Part shown: piece after piece, positions 51,284 to 61,637 of the stretch
Position numbering within the stretch: position 1 is the stretch's first letter
How the letters are laid out: every line of letters starts with the position of its first letter
DNA from: Chloropicon primus
Taxonomy: Eukaryota; Chlorophyta; Chloropicophyceae; Chloropicales; Chloropicaceae
Assembly: GCA_023205875.1 (NCBI GenBank)
Contig: CP060754.1
Location: forward strand, 1,240,001 to 1,304,000
Direction of reading: 5' to 3'
Length of the DNA stretch: 64,000 nt
The notes under the pieces: generated by a model
Database searches by the model: none
The model's input: the letters and a program-made list of their open reading frames with translations, nothing else
What the model was told of the DNA's origin: nothing
Position numbers and translations under genes: made by a program

Positions 51284-54200
51284 TTAGGTTTCTAGCGTTT
51301 CCAAGATTCTGTTTTGGAGCGTGCTTATTTCTGCGTGCAAGCTGACAAGCTCACGCATGCTGTCCATGCTCTGGAGGGGGGGCGTATAGAGATCGCCAAC
51401 TGACTGGTCATAGCTCGTCGCGCTCCTCGCCAGGTGGCTGTTGAGGGGCGAGTTGTTTTGTAGCCCTTGTTGTTGATGATGCATGCTTGAAGGAAAAGCG
51501 TTTGTGTTGAAACCCTCCACAAGCCCTGGCCGAGGGGGTGGCGTGAAACTCAAAGGCGCCTCTCTCGATTCTGCCTTGGGATTTGCAACCGGCGCCAACC
51601 TAGGGCTCCTGCTCAAGCGCCTCATGGTGGAAATCATTTCCTCCCGCTCGCTCTGTATGTCAGCGCCAACAACTTCCGCCGAACCATAAGCATACGCAGA
51701 CTGCCTCCGCCGCACGGCGGGTGGCTCCCCTCTGAAGCTCGACGGCCTTCTGCTTGCTGGGATAAAGGAAATCATTTCCTCCCGCTCGCTCTGCATGTCA
51801 GCGCCAACATCTTCCAGCGGCGGTTCCGCCGAGCCATATGCATACGCAGATTGCCTCCGTTGCACCGGTGGCTCCCCTCTGAAGCTCGATGGCCTTCTGC
51901 TGCTTGCAGCGATAGACGCACGCCTCTCTCTTTCTCTCTCCCTCTCTCTTTCACTCTCGATGTACTCTTGGTGCTCCAATTCCTGGCTCTCAAGTTTGCT
52001 CGCGCTCGCGGACTTCGTCGTGTATGCAAACCACCTGAAAAAGTAGGTGGACCTGATCTGCGCATTTTTTTCGCTTGTTATCATGCGCCCGATGACACCG
52101 AGCTTCTTCCTACGAGCTTTCTTCGCGATTTGGTCCGCCCAGTAACCTTTCCAGGACTGAAGAGCCTTCCAGAGATAATTTTGCACGGCAAAGTCAGCAG
52201 AGACCTTTTTCCTTTGCTCGAGCAGAACGTTCTCTCTCCAGACCAGCAGGGTTCGTTGCTGAAGTTGCTTCACGAAGTGGTTCAAGGAAATCAATCTTGA
52301 GATGTGCCTGCGCTCGTTCAGGACGACGAGCAACAAAAATTTGTTGAAGAACCTCTTCTTGGTCCAAAAGGCACGGAAGCTGTCGGCCTCCTCAGACATT
52401 CTCCTGTGTTCCTGCTTCTCCGAGCACCAGATGCACCAAAGGTGGAACCACCTCTCAACCCTGTGCCTGTATGCCAAGGCTTCCAAGTAATCACTCCTTC
52501 TTCTCCTTTCCACAACCTTGCAGAACGCCAAGTAGGCTTTCTTCCTCACCCAAAACTCCCGGAAGGTGTGCGCAACTTTCTGTTGGGTTTCCACCATGGC
52601 CTGAGCGACTCCCCTCCAGTGGAACAGGACCTTTCTCCTCAATATCTCCTTTGCCTTCTCGTGGATGTCAACCATCATTAGCCTCTTCGCCCTGTGATCA
52701 ACGGACCAATCTCTCCAGTACTCGAACATCGCCCTCGTCTGCCAGTCCTCCCTTCTCCTGATGAATTCCTTCATTCGCGCCGTCCTTCGACAGACGTAGC
52801 TCCAACAGATCAAAGTCTCCCACTTCACCCTTCTGAAAACATCTTCCTGGACTTGCACGAACGCCTTTCTCTGCCTCTGCAGCTCCCTGACCCTGCGGAA
52901 GAACCGCAGGAAGACTCTCCTGCCCAAGCTTCTCTCCGACAGTTCTTTGCAGCTCTCGATGAACTCTTCCTTCCTCTTCGCCGCTCTTTCGGCGTCCCTG
53001 AAGGCTTTTATTTCCTTTTCGAAGCTCTCCACTTTCTCTTTTTCCCGCCTGAGCTGCCCAAGAACATCGCTGTACTCTTGCTGCAGGGACGCGACCTCGA
53101 ACTTCAGCTCGTGGTTCGCCTTCAGCACCGAATCGATGGCCCGGGTGCTCTCTTGCAACTTGGCGTTCTCCTTCATCTGCAGAGCAAGAAGGCTCTTGGC
53201 TTCATTCTCAAGAAGCTTCTTCTGTATGACTTCCTGCTCGAGGCTCTGCTGGGCCGCGATCATGCCGTCGAGGTCGCTGTTCAGCTCGTCTATCGCATCG
53301 TTCACGGTCCTCACGGCAGTGCTCGCCTCCTCGTCCAACGCTTCTACGGTTAGCCGAAGCTCCTCCACGACGGAAAAGTCGGTCGTGACCTCCTCCATCG
53401 GATCCAGGCCCTCCGTCACCGCGATGTTCTGAAACAAGGGAGACTCCGCAGCAGAGAGAGGCTTCTCCGCGCTTTCCCCTCCAACGCCACTGCACACGGC
53501 GTCCAACCTCACCGGAGTCAGGGGCTGACGCTCCCTCAGTATGGGAGCGGGGCCAACTTGCTTCGACTCAAGAGCTCGAGGAGGAGGAGCTCCCGCAGAG
53601 CGGACTGAGGCTTCGCTTGTGCTCGGACTGAGGCCTTGGCCGACGTCTCCTCCTTGGGTCTCCCCCGCGCTTGTTTCCTCACCAGAAGGCGACTTTCTTT
53701 CTATCGGCCGGAATCGAAGCTTGCTCCTGTCCCTGTGGCGAAGGCCATCTCTCACGCTGCCCAAGTCGCCGCCCTTCCTCGAGTTTTGGTCCCTTGAGCT
53801 CCTCACCTTGGGTTCGCCATTATCGCGCGCAGAAGACGGAGAAGCGCAAGGTCAGCGTTAGTTTTCGATTTGGACAGCAAGCTCAACATCAAAGATGCCA
53901 CGAAAGGACTCACCTTTCCAGATATGGGCGGGCTGGGAACGTGCGTGCGTGCGAGGGGGACGTTCTCGTGGTGCTCCGCTTCTGTTGCTTCTGCGCAGGC
54001 ATGGCGGTTGCCTCTGCCTCTCCTCCTGCTGACGTCCTTTTCGAATCGGTTCGCCCCCCCCCTCTGGATCCCCTGGGTGATCTCCTTGGCCAAATCGAGG
54101 GAGGGGGACTTGAGTTCCAGGGGGGCGAACTGCTCGATCCTGCAACCGAGGTCTTTCAGAACGAATTCTTGCCTGGAAAGGATCTTCTCAAAGGCCATGA

Positions 54201-55188
54201 CCCACAAGTTGGACTTGTCTTCCTTGATCCCTGCCTTCTTGCAAAAGTACTGCATTTGGTGCTTCACCTTGGAGACCTCCAAATTGTAGTGGACCTCCAC
54301 CTGGTCCAAGACTCCCCGGCAGAAGTGATTCTCCTTCTCCCACGACCCTATAAGAGTCCGAATGCTCGCCCGCGTGACCGGGTCGCGAGCTTCGCCCCCC
54401 GCTCGCCCAGCCTTCGCCCTTATCCCCTGGTGCACACTAAGCAAGTCGGCCACGTGGGTGAGGAAGCACGTCAGGCAGTAGTTCTGCACGATCTCCGCGA
54501 TCCTTTCGCGCGCGATGGACACGTCCCTCTTCCAGAACTTTCTCTCCTTGTCCGTCACCGGACAGTTGTCCAGCACGTTCAGCGACGGGAAGTAGCTCAA
54601 GATGTGGCTCCTGTAGAAGGGGTACTTGCAAATCTGGTTGCCTTCGAAGTTCGCGTTCTCCAGGCACTCGCAAGCTTTCGAGGCTCCGGCAAGGCTACCA
54701 AAGCTGGTGACGAGGTTGTTGCTGAGGGAGAGGGTCTTCAGGCTCCTGAACTGCTGCAGACCACCCAGGTTCCTGATGTAGTTGTTGCTCAGAAGAAGGA
54801 CCCTCGTCGCCTTGTACTTTCCTGGCAGCTTGTCTATCACGCACACTTGCTTGTTCACCGCGGAGAGCCTCTCTGACTTGAAAGCCGCGGGCTGCTGCGA
54901 GAGGACCGTGCTCAACGCGTCGAGGGACGAGAGTTGCGTCGCGTCCTCCTTCGCTCCCGCGTAGTCGCTGAACTCCACCTCGAGGTCGCCCAAAGAGAAA
55001 GCCTTCGCATCGGTCCCGGCGCCCCAGTCTTCCTCTTGCCGCTGCTCCAAGTACAAATTCTTCTCCAATATCTGCAGAAACTCCTTCTCCGCTTCAAGCT
55101 TCTCGCACTTGCCCTTCCCGCTCACCTTGGTCGCCTGCTTCGCCCGGGACAGCTCGGCGTACCCAAAGTTGTAGTTCGCCTGTGTCAT
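51284..55188 (-). CDS. Leucine-rich-repeat / coiled-coil / SFI1-type repeat protein, two exons (possible centrosomal protein)
   Basis: Exons 55188-53914 and 53806-51284, both phase 0, give 1,265 residues. The join rests on three points: the downstream frame has no ATG at its head but begins exactly after CCAAG; the upstream frame has a GTGAGT donor at AAAG|GTGAGT; and the 107-nt gap is a normal intron size here. N-terminal part: LRRs (about 150-250; LLLSNNYIRNLGGLQQFRSLKTLSLSNN, split at L), then helices. The second exon has a coiled coil (about 590-720), then Trp-centred repeats of SFI1 type (LICWSYV, FEYWRDW, LFHWRGV, FHLWCIW, LVWRENV, LQSWKGYW, FFRWFAY), which bind centrin in centrosomal proteins. 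The tail is disordered. If not joined, these are two genes with the second lacking a start. Confidence 0.65.
51630..51911 (-). repeat. Coding tandem repeat in the SFI1-like gene, two units of about 138 bp
   Basis: Unit starts are at 51630 and 51768 on the plus strand, both beginning GAAATCATTTCCTCCCGCTC. They encode SRRPSSFRGEPP...RRQSAYAYGSAE...QSEREEMIS twice. The copies have drifted by small indels and substitutions. Confidence 0.9.
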
Positions 55189-56040
55189 CCTCGCTCTATC
55201 CTCGCGGGTTCTCGGGTCTCGAAGACTACGCGTCCGACCGGCGGTGCCTTCCCATCCCGCGCCACTCCTCGATCTCGACCTTGCCTTGCCTTGCCTTCGA
55301 TCGAACAGTGGTGGTGTCGCGATGGCCATGGGAGAAACCACTTTGTTCAGCAAAAGTCCTCGCCACAAAAGTCAAATCTTGCGTTGGAGAGCTCGTTCGA
55401 AAGAGAATCGCGCGATGCTTTCGCCTGGACGGATCCCAGACGCGCCTCACCCCGTGTTCGCACGGTGTCACTCACCTAAGGTCGTGTCCTCCCGCGATCG
55501 TTCTCGATTTCCCGCGCGCAGAGACCCCTCTCTCCTCCTCTCTCTGTTTGAATTTTCGTGTACATTTTCCATTGTACGAGAGGGACTAAAAATTGTACGA
55601 TTCCCTCGCATGACGTTACTTTTCCCCAAGATTTTTCGGACATCGTACAAGATGGCGCTCTTCGTGGAAATGTTCCCTATCACGTTACTTTTACCAGGGA
55701 AGCGGAGAACGACTGAGAATGGAGATTCGTTGAGGGGATTGATTGAGAGAGCGATCGAGTCAGACGACGCGGAGGAGAATGCAACGCTGCTCTCTGGAAG
55801 GGAAGCCGATGACGCGGTAGCACAGGCAAAGGAGTTCTTGAGACAGGGAGCGACGACACTGATACGGATACCGGAATACTGGAAGCGAGGAGACCAAGCG
55901 TCTCGTCTCGTCTCGTCTCTCGTGCGGTGAAAGACGGGCTCTCTTTCTTCCCCTTTGTCTTTGTTTTTCTTTCTTTTTGGGGGAGGAGGAGGAGGAAGAC
56001 TACGAGGAGTCAGAAACGAAACGAAAGAACTTGAGGCGCC
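55189..56040. promoter_or_regulatory. Divergent intergenic region, with one doubtful small frame
   Basis: 852 nt between two divergent genes. A forward frame at 55610-55930 would encode 106 residues, with a helical acidic stretch (LIERAIESDDAEENATLL, DDAVAQAKEFLRQGA); it may be a small gene, but I found no other support. A repeated CGTTACTTTT occurs at 55613 and 55682. Confidence 0.4.
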
Positions 56041-57729
56041 ATGGCTCTTTCCATTGAAGGGAACAGGGCTGGACGAAAGTACCAGGAAACGTTCAGGAGC
56101 TTTCGTCCGAAAGGGTCGGGCTCGAAGCTCTTCGAGCCCGAGGGTGCGGGAGAGTATCAGTACCAAGGTCACCAGCTACGGAGCCCTCCCAGTGCCACCA
56201 GCTACCTGAGCCCCTTGAAGCCCGGGAGCTCGCACTCCAGGGCCAGCAGCAGGAACAACCCGGACAGGCTTCTCAAGTCGAGGCAGAAGACCCCTGGAGC
56301 GAGCAGCAGCAGCCGCGGGAGCAGCAGGCTCGGCCACGGGATTGGAAACGAGGCGCGGGAGAGGCACTTGCCCCCGTCCCGTGAAAAGACCAAGAGTCGG
56401 AGCAAGAGCGTGAAGAAGGAGAAGAAGCCTCTCATTTCGTCGAGGGAAGGGCACGGCCCTCCCACCGGCGTGGGGGTGTCGTATGAGCACCGGCCCGCCT
56501 CGCGGTCCGCCTCGCGGTCCGCTTCTCGGATGTCAGACAGGTCAGAAAGGTCGCCTGCCACGAGCCCGGGAGACTTTGAGATGCCTGGGACGTCGTTCAA
56601 TCGGCTCGAGCAGTCCCTCGAGAGCATCACCCTCAGCGACTACATGTCAAACCTCCTGAGGAAGAACCACAACAAGTCCAGGCAGTCCACTCCGCAGAGT
56701 GACTTGGGCGACGAGGACGTGAGGCCGCAGAGCGTGGAGCACCTGGAGATGCAGTGCGACATTGAAGACAACAACAACTTCAGCAGCAGGGAGGGGTCCG
56801 CGAACGGGAGGCTGAGGTCCATGCTCTCCCGCGGGCAGTCCAGGAAGGGAAGGCCGCCCACGAACCCGAGCTCCCTTACGAACCAGAACAACTGGCTGCT
56901 GAGCGACAACAGGAGCAAGGAGTTCGAGATGGACTTCAGGCCCGCAACTGCCTCGGACAGAATAGTCACAAGGGGTGACACCTACTCGGACCCTCTACTT
57001 ACGATGGACACGCACGTCACGACGAAGGAGGTCGATCTGTCTGCCTTGTCCGCGGACTTCTTTTCTCCGACGAAGAAGAAGAACAGGAAGAAGCCCGCGG
57101 GCGGCGCGGGCCCGAAGAGGCCTCCGAGCCAGATGAGCAGAAAGGTCAGGGGGGACAGGTCCCCGGACCAGCTGGACATTGGTGGCATCTCCGGCGCGGG
57201 GGTGGGGCCCAACCCCGCCATGGGCGAGGAGGAGCCCAGCCCCGGGGAGGACAAGGGGGGGGAGGGGGACGACGACGCCGAGGAGAGGGAGAGGGGGGAC
57301 GACGGCGGCCTGGGATCGATTGACTACGACTACCCCGTCGTCGGGAGCAGGAGAAAGCCTCAGAGCGCAAGGGCGATGCTGGAGGGCTGGCAGAAGAGGA
57401 TGAACGAAATGGAACGGCCTCCCTCCAGGCAGAGGCCGCCTCCGGAGTCCCTCCACCTCTACGCCGAAGGCTTTGCGGCGAGAATCTCCAACGTGAAGCG
57501 GCCAAGCACCGCGGTCTCCCCGAGCAGGCACAACAGGCAGGCGGACAAGGACTCCAAGCTCTTTGCCGCGTACTACAACAAGAAGAAGGACTCCCAGAGC
57601 TTGAGGGAGAACCTGAGGGGCCAGAGCCCCACGATCAAATACTCTTCGTACGAGGGGGAAAGCATCCGAGCGCCGAGCCGCAGGGGGAGGAAGAAGAGGG
57701 TCAAGGAAGCCTTCGCCACGAAGGAGTAG
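56041..57729 (+). CDS. Large intrinsically disordered orphan protein
   Basis: The protein has 562 residues. Rich in Ser, Arg, Lys, Gly and Pro along its length, with a perfect short repeat RSASRSAS around residue 155, a central Asn/Gln patch, an acidic Gly-rich stretch (about 395-425) and a basic C-terminus (RRGRKKRVKEAF). Only short ordered-looking pieces occur: FNRLEQSLESITLSDYMSNL and SKLFAAYYNKKKD. No domain recognised. A TAG/CAG triplet tract follows the stop (57727-57756). One exon; the ATG is the first in the frame and lies in a plausible context. Confidence 0.75.
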   Translation: MALSIEGNRAGRKYQETFRSFRPKGSGSKLFEPEGAGEYQYQGHQLRSPPSATSYLSPLKPGSSHSRASSRNNPDRLLKSRQKTPGASSSSRGSSRLGHGIGNEARERHLPPSREKTKSRSKSVKKEKKPLISSREGHGPPTGVGVSYEHRPASRSASRSASRMSDRSERSPATSPGDFEMPGTSFNRLEQSLESITLSDYMSNLLRKNHNKSRQSTPQSDLGDEDVRPQSVEHLEMQCDIEDNNNFSSREGSANGRLRSMLSRGQSRKGRPPTNPSSLTNQNNWLLSDNRSKEFEMDFRPATASDRIVTRGDTYSDPLLTMDTHVTTKEVDLSALSADFFSPTKKKNRKKPAGGAGPKRPPSQMSRKVRGDRSPDQLDIGGISGAGVGPNPAMGEEEPSPGEDKGGEGDDDAEERERGDDGGLGSIDYDYPVVGSRRKPQSARAMLEGWQKRMNEMERPPSRQRPPPESLHLYAEGFAARISNVKRPSTAVSPSRHNRQADKDSKLFAAYYNKKKDSQSLRENLRGQSPTIKYSSYEGESIRAPSRRGRKKRVKEAFATKE

Positions 57730-57831
57730 TAGCAGTAGTAGTAGCAGTAGTAGCAGAAAAATAATAATAGGAAAACGCAAGTGTATGTTTCAGTAGTGGT
57801 ATATGTTAGAAATCTTGTTGCTGCTGCTGAG

Positions 57832-58146
57832 TCAGTGCTTTCTCCTCCTCCTCGAGCTCCTCCCTCGTTCTGCGCACCACTCGGACTCGATCAAGTCGGC
57901 GAGGAAGTCCCTCTTCTTCTTCAAGACCTCCTCTTCTTCCCTGTAAGGGCAAGAGGGATCACCGCAAACACCACCACGATCATCATCAACAACACCAGCA
58001 GCATCAATAGATGTCTGTCTCAGATCTTTGGCGAGCGCCTCTCCCAGTGCAATGGCGTTGGACTCCACCTGGCTTCGAAACCTGAACCCAAGCTTGAGCG
58101 AGGAAGGCAGACGGGACTCCATGCCAAGACAAGGACGTTCCGCCAT
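57832..58146 (-). CDS. Small possible coiled-coil protein
   Basis: The protein has 104 residues. LKLGFRFRSQVESNAIALGEALAKDLRQ and a charged C-terminal helix (EEEEVLKKKRDFLADLIES) look coding, while the middle (VVDDDRGGVCGDPSCPY) does not and ends in CCCTTACAG, so a short in-frame intron is possible there. Divergent from the next gene with 112 nt between the starts. No family recognised. Confidence 0.5.
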   Translation of the reverse strand: MAERPCLGMESRLPSSLKLGFRFRSQVESNAIALGEALAKDLRQTSIDAAGVVDDDRGGVCGDPSCPYREEEEVLKKKRDFLADLIESEWCAERGRSSRRRRKH

Positions 58147-58258
58147 TGCATTGACGTTGGCCTTGGCCTTGGCCTTGGCCTCTCATCGATTCTTGCCCTG
58201 CTGGGATGACATGACGCATCGCAACGAAGAAAAGAGAAAGAAGGCGAGGCGAGGCATC

Positions 58259-58657
58259 ATGGAGCCGGTGCAGAAGGTTGCTGGGTTGCACAGCGCGGTG
58301 GCGCGGTCCCTGGCGGCGGACTTGGAGCGGGACTTGAGCTCCAAGGACACTCTCGGGCTTCTGGAGAACTGCAAGGCTCTGTTGGGGGCGAGCGAGGACA
58401 GCGCGAACAGGGTGACGACCGCGATCGAGGAGGCCACGGCCACGACCACGGGGCGGGCTCGCTCGAGGGACGGGGGCGAGAGCGCGGGCGCGCTAAGGGA
58501 GCGGCTGGAGGAGGCCCTTGCCGTCGAGGAGAAGACCAAGCTCCAGCTCGAGGCGAGGGAGAATGTGTACATAAACAGGCGCCTGGAGGTGCAGAACGAG
58601 TTGCACGCCAGGGTCGAGGAGCAGGACGAGAGGTTGAAAGCGAGCCGCCTGGTGTGA
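58259..58657 (+). CDS. Small helical/coiled-coil orphan protein
   Basis: The protein has 132 residues: MEPVQKVAGLHSAVARSLAADLERDL, a helical first half, a Thr/Ala/Arg-rich middle and a C-terminal coil (LRERLEEALAVEEKTKLQLEAR). The frame runs further upstream, but this ATG starts the helical part and avoids overlap with the divergent gene. No family recognised; size and shape fit a small subunit of a trafficking or kinetochore complex, which is only a guess. Confidence 0.6.
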   Translation: MEPVQKVAGLHSAVARSLAADLERDLSSKDTLGLLENCKALLGASEDSANRVTTAIEEATATTTGRARSRDGGESAGALRERLEEALAVEEKTKLQLEARENVYINRRLEVQNELHARVEEQDERLKASRLV

Positions 58658-58790
58658 CCGATGCGGAGAGACGGTGAGGGGGGAGGGGGGGGAGGGTCGC
58701 AGCAAAAGATCAACGACGACTCTCTTTCGGTCAAAAAACAATGTGTGTGTATGTATATGATTTGTATTTTTTTTGCTATTGATATGGAAT

Positions 58791-58821
58791 CGTTCGTTCG
58801 TTCGTTCGTTCGTTCGTTCGT
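58791..58821 (+). repeat. CGTT tetranucleotide repeat
   Basis: About seven to eight CGTT units between two convergent genes. Confidence 0.9.
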
Positions 58822-58918
58822 CGTGTTTTGAGCATTCGTGTGTTGTTTTTGCGTCCTCGAAAGAAAATAAACCCGGCAAGACTCGACGTACAGAACCCCC
58901 CTCCTGCACGTCCTCCCG

Positions 58919-59542
58919 CTACTCCCCCTTCCGCGAGGACGACGACGACGACGACGACGACGACTTGTTGTTGCTGCCCTGGGAGCTCAGGATGAGGAAC
59001 GTGGACCAGAGGAACCCCACGCCGTTCATGAACAGGACTCTGAGCTCCGGAGGGACCAGGCTGTAGTTCGCGATCGAGGCCAGCGGCCAAACCTTGTAGG
59101 CGTTGAGCTGGACGGACAGGAACTGCTTCTTCACCTTGGCCTTCAGGTCCCCCAAGGTTTTCCCCTCCACCAGGAGCGTGATGAAGGACATCATGGCCAA
59201 GTTCGCCACGGGGCCGTACACGCTCTGGTCGAAGAACGCCTTCTCGAGCACGAGGCGAAGGTTCTGCCTCCTCCCCCGGAACCTCCCCTCCAAGAACTTC
59301 TGCCAGTAGTGCAGCCCAGGCCCCGCCCACACCAGGCCGAACAAAGCCATCAGCGCCGCCCTCCTGGAGTCCACCCTCTTCGCCCCCGAGAGTTTCTGGG
59401 CCACCGCATCACTGCACCCCTGGATGCACGCCGCGGTCACCGCCTTCGTCCGCACCGGATCCCTCTCCAGCTTGCGCAGGTACAGCCCCCAAGCCACCTC
59501 CAGCACACCCCCACCCCCACGCGACGACGACGACGACGACAT
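58919..59542 (-). CDS. Mpv17/PMP22-family membrane protein
   Basis: The protein has 207 residues with four hydrophobic helices. Family signs: LYLRKLERDPVRTKAVTAACIQGCSD(A)VAQ, split here (standard form: Y...L..P..T....G.....GD..AQ); GPGLHYWQKFLE; DQSVYGP; and the C-terminal box YKVWPLASIANYSLVPPELRVL with FLWSTFL. Members are channels or pores of mitochondrial or peroxisomal membranes. Both ends are poly-Ser (the C-terminal run from a GAC/TCG triplet repeat at 58936-58961). One exon. Confidence 0.9.
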   Translation of the reverse strand: MSSSSSSRGGGGVLEVAWGLYLRKLERDPVRTKAVTAACIQGCSDAVAQKLSGAKRVDSRRAALMALFGLVWAGPGLHYWQKFLEGRFRGRRQNLRLVLEKAFFDQSVYGPVANLAMMSFITLLVEGKTLGDLKAKVKKQFLSVQLNAYKVWPLASIANYSLVPPELRVLFMNGVGFLWSTFLILSSQGSNNKSSSSSSSSSSRKGE

Positions 59543-60016
59543 GATGTTGGATTGATGGATTGATGGTTTGATTGATGTTCTTCTTCTCTGTGTAATCGCT
59601 TCGGGACAATGCTGAGCACGACTTAGAACCCTCGCGAGATCCTGCGCAACGATTGGAGAAGACGAAACGAAAAAAGCCGCCAGCGCTTCTGCCTCTCGTG
59701 CTCAGGCTTTAATCTTCTCTCGAGCCGGCCGTCCTTGCCCTGGCCCGCGGATAATTAACGTCTTTGACTTAACTCGCGTTTTCCAATGTGTAACGCACGT
59801 GTTTTTTCGATGGCCTCGAGGTCCAGTGGTGGAGCGCCCGAGGGGCTTGAAGATAACGTGCGGCCGCTTGAAGAGAAAAAAGAAACGTACGTAACGCCTC
59901 ACCTCGCCTCGCCGCTCGGCCTTGCGTACCGTAGTACATGACGACAAGAAGTGTGAGTGTGTGTTTTGGTGTTCGTGAGACGAAGACGACGAAGACGACG
60001 ACGAAGACGACGGCGT
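59543..60016. promoter_or_regulatory. Divergent region of Mpv17-like and AP2 genes
   Basis: 474 nt. A GAC/GAAGAC triplet-rich tract lies at 59978-60013, directly before the AP2 start. No gene supported. Confidence 0.5.
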
Positions 60017-61483
60017 ATGGATCTTGTTGTTGTGCCCGGCGGAGACGTCGCCGGCTCCAAGGTTGTTGAGGCGACCCCGCCGAAACCGCCCGTCCTCCAC
60101 GACGACGACGACGACTGCGGCGGCAGTGTGGAGGAGAACCTCGATGGCGAAGTCAAGGTCGGATGTCCGCCGCCTTACCACGTGGGGGCGGCCCAGTCCG
60201 CCACGCTCTGCCTGGCGCGGGAGGCGGCCCCGACGACGCAGCTCGTGAGGCCCAAGGCGATGAGGGGCGGCGGCACCACTGGCGCGACGACTGTCGCCCC
60301 CAGCCACAACAGCAACAACAGCAACAAGAACAACGAGTGCTCCCCCCAAACGTATGTGGGCCCTGCTGGGGAGGCCGCAGCGAGGGCTCTGGAGTGGGGG
60401 AACGTGCTCGCGGCGAACGCCCACTTCCTCGGCATGCTGCAGGTGCACCACCAGCAGCAGGCGGCCATGGGCTTGTGGCCCCTGATGGGGGCCATGGGCG
60501 CGGCGGGCCTCCTCGGGGCGTACAACCCCCTCGAGAGCCTCCCCCCCTTTGGCCTGGCGAGGACCAAGTCGGAGACCACGAGCAAGGACTCCGTGACGGT
60601 GCCCTTGGACGTCAGTAAGAGGGCGTCGGCGGCGGACCACGCGGCCCCCCTGAGCCCGCAGGCCGCCACCCAAAAGTACGCCGCCAAGGTCAGGAGGGTG
60701 TGCAGCGGGGAGGTCGTCGAGGGGGCCAAGCGCCCCTCCGCCAAGCAGCAGGATCCCCCCTCCCCCTCCCCGAAGAAGAGGAGGAGCAACGCGGGGAAGC
60801 CCCAAGCGGTTCGGGAGTCCCTCACCTCCAAGTACCGCGGGGTCAGTCAGCACCGGCTCACCGGGCGGTGGGAGGCCTCCATCTGGGTCCAGAAGAAGCA
60901 GGTGTACCTCGGGGGATACGACGAGGAGGAGAAGGCCGCGAGGGCCTACGACATCGCGGCCCTGAGGTGCAAGGGGGACGGCGCCAGGCTGAACTTGGGG
61001 TCCGATCAGTTCGACGAGGAGAAGCTCAAGGAGATCCACGGCACGCCCTTCCCCGACCTCGTGGCGAAGCTGCGGAGGGAAAGCAGCGCGTTCAGCCGCG
61101 GCAAGTCCAAGTACCGCGGGGTGTCCGGCCACAAGGTCGCCACGAGCTTCCACAGGCCGTGGGAGGCCAGGATAGGCCGGTTCGAGGGAAAGAAGAACGT
61201 GTTCCTCGGCCTGTTCGAGACGGAGGAGGAGGCCGCGAGGCAGTACGACCGAGCACTCATCATCTCCAAGGGCCTGAACGCGAAGACGAACTTTGACATC
61301 AAGGAGTACGAGGCGGAGGCGACGGCGACGGGAGTGCTCGAGGGCGAGCGAGCCGGGGGCCAGGAGGACAAGAGGGAGGGGTCTAGGCTCGGGCGATCGG
61401 TGCCTGACCTCAAGTTGATGCTCAGAAAGTTCTTTCTCGGCAAGGGGGCCGAGAACTCCTCCGGGACGGAGTCGTTGCAATAA
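60017..61483 (+). CDS. AP2-type transcription factor with two AP2 domains
   Basis: The protein has 488 residues. A disordered N-terminus with Asp, Asn and His/Gln runs is followed by a basic nuclear-type signal (PKKRRSN, near 260). The first AP2 domain is about 275-335 ([40 protein letters not shown]) and the second about 370-435 ([30 protein letters not shown]). YRG and RAYD elements are present in both. Two linked AP2 domains mark the AP2/ANT group of the plant AP2/ERF family (DNA-binding regulators of growth and metabolism); here the linker between them is also conserved-like ([15 protein letters not shown]). One exon. Confidence 0.9.
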   Translation: MDLVVVPGGDVAGSKVVEATPPKPPVLHDDDDDCGGSVEENLDGEVKVGCPPPYHVGAAQSATLCLAREAAPTTQLVRPKAMRGGGTTGATTVAPSHNSNNSNKNNECSPQTYVGPAGEAAARALEWGNVLAANAHFLGMLQVHHQQQAAMGLWPLMGAMGAAGLLGAYNPLESLPPFGLARTKSETTSKDSVTVPLDVSKRASAADHAAPLSPQAATQKYAAKVRRVCSGEVVEGAKRPSAKQQDPPSPSPKKRRSNAGKPQAVRESLTSKYRGVSQHRLTGRWEASIWVQKKQVYLGGYDEEEKAARAYDIAALRCKGDGARLNLGSDQFDEEKLKEIHGTPFPDLVAKLRRESSAFSRGKSKYRGVSGHKVATSFHRPWEARIGRFEGKKNVFLGLFETEEEAARQYDRALIISKGLNAKTNFDIKEYEAEATATGVLEGERAGGQEDKREGSRLGRSVPDLKLMLRKFFLGKGAENSSGTESLQ

Positions 61484-61637
61484 ACACTACCAGGGGTTGA
61501 CCTCCACCCTCCCTGCCTCTCTCTCTCCCTCTCTCTCCCAATCCCAAGGGAGAAGGGGGTTCGCATACTACTCGTTTCCAACCTCCTCGGACAGCCGGTC
61601 ACATCAATGCAAGTGAAACCCCCTCCATCTTGCACAG

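Noticed and set aside
55610-55930. Small forward gene of 106 residues
   Set aside because: The C-terminal half looks helical and acidic, but there is no family match, no polyadenylation motif and the N-terminal half is low in coding character; noted only in the intergenic entry.
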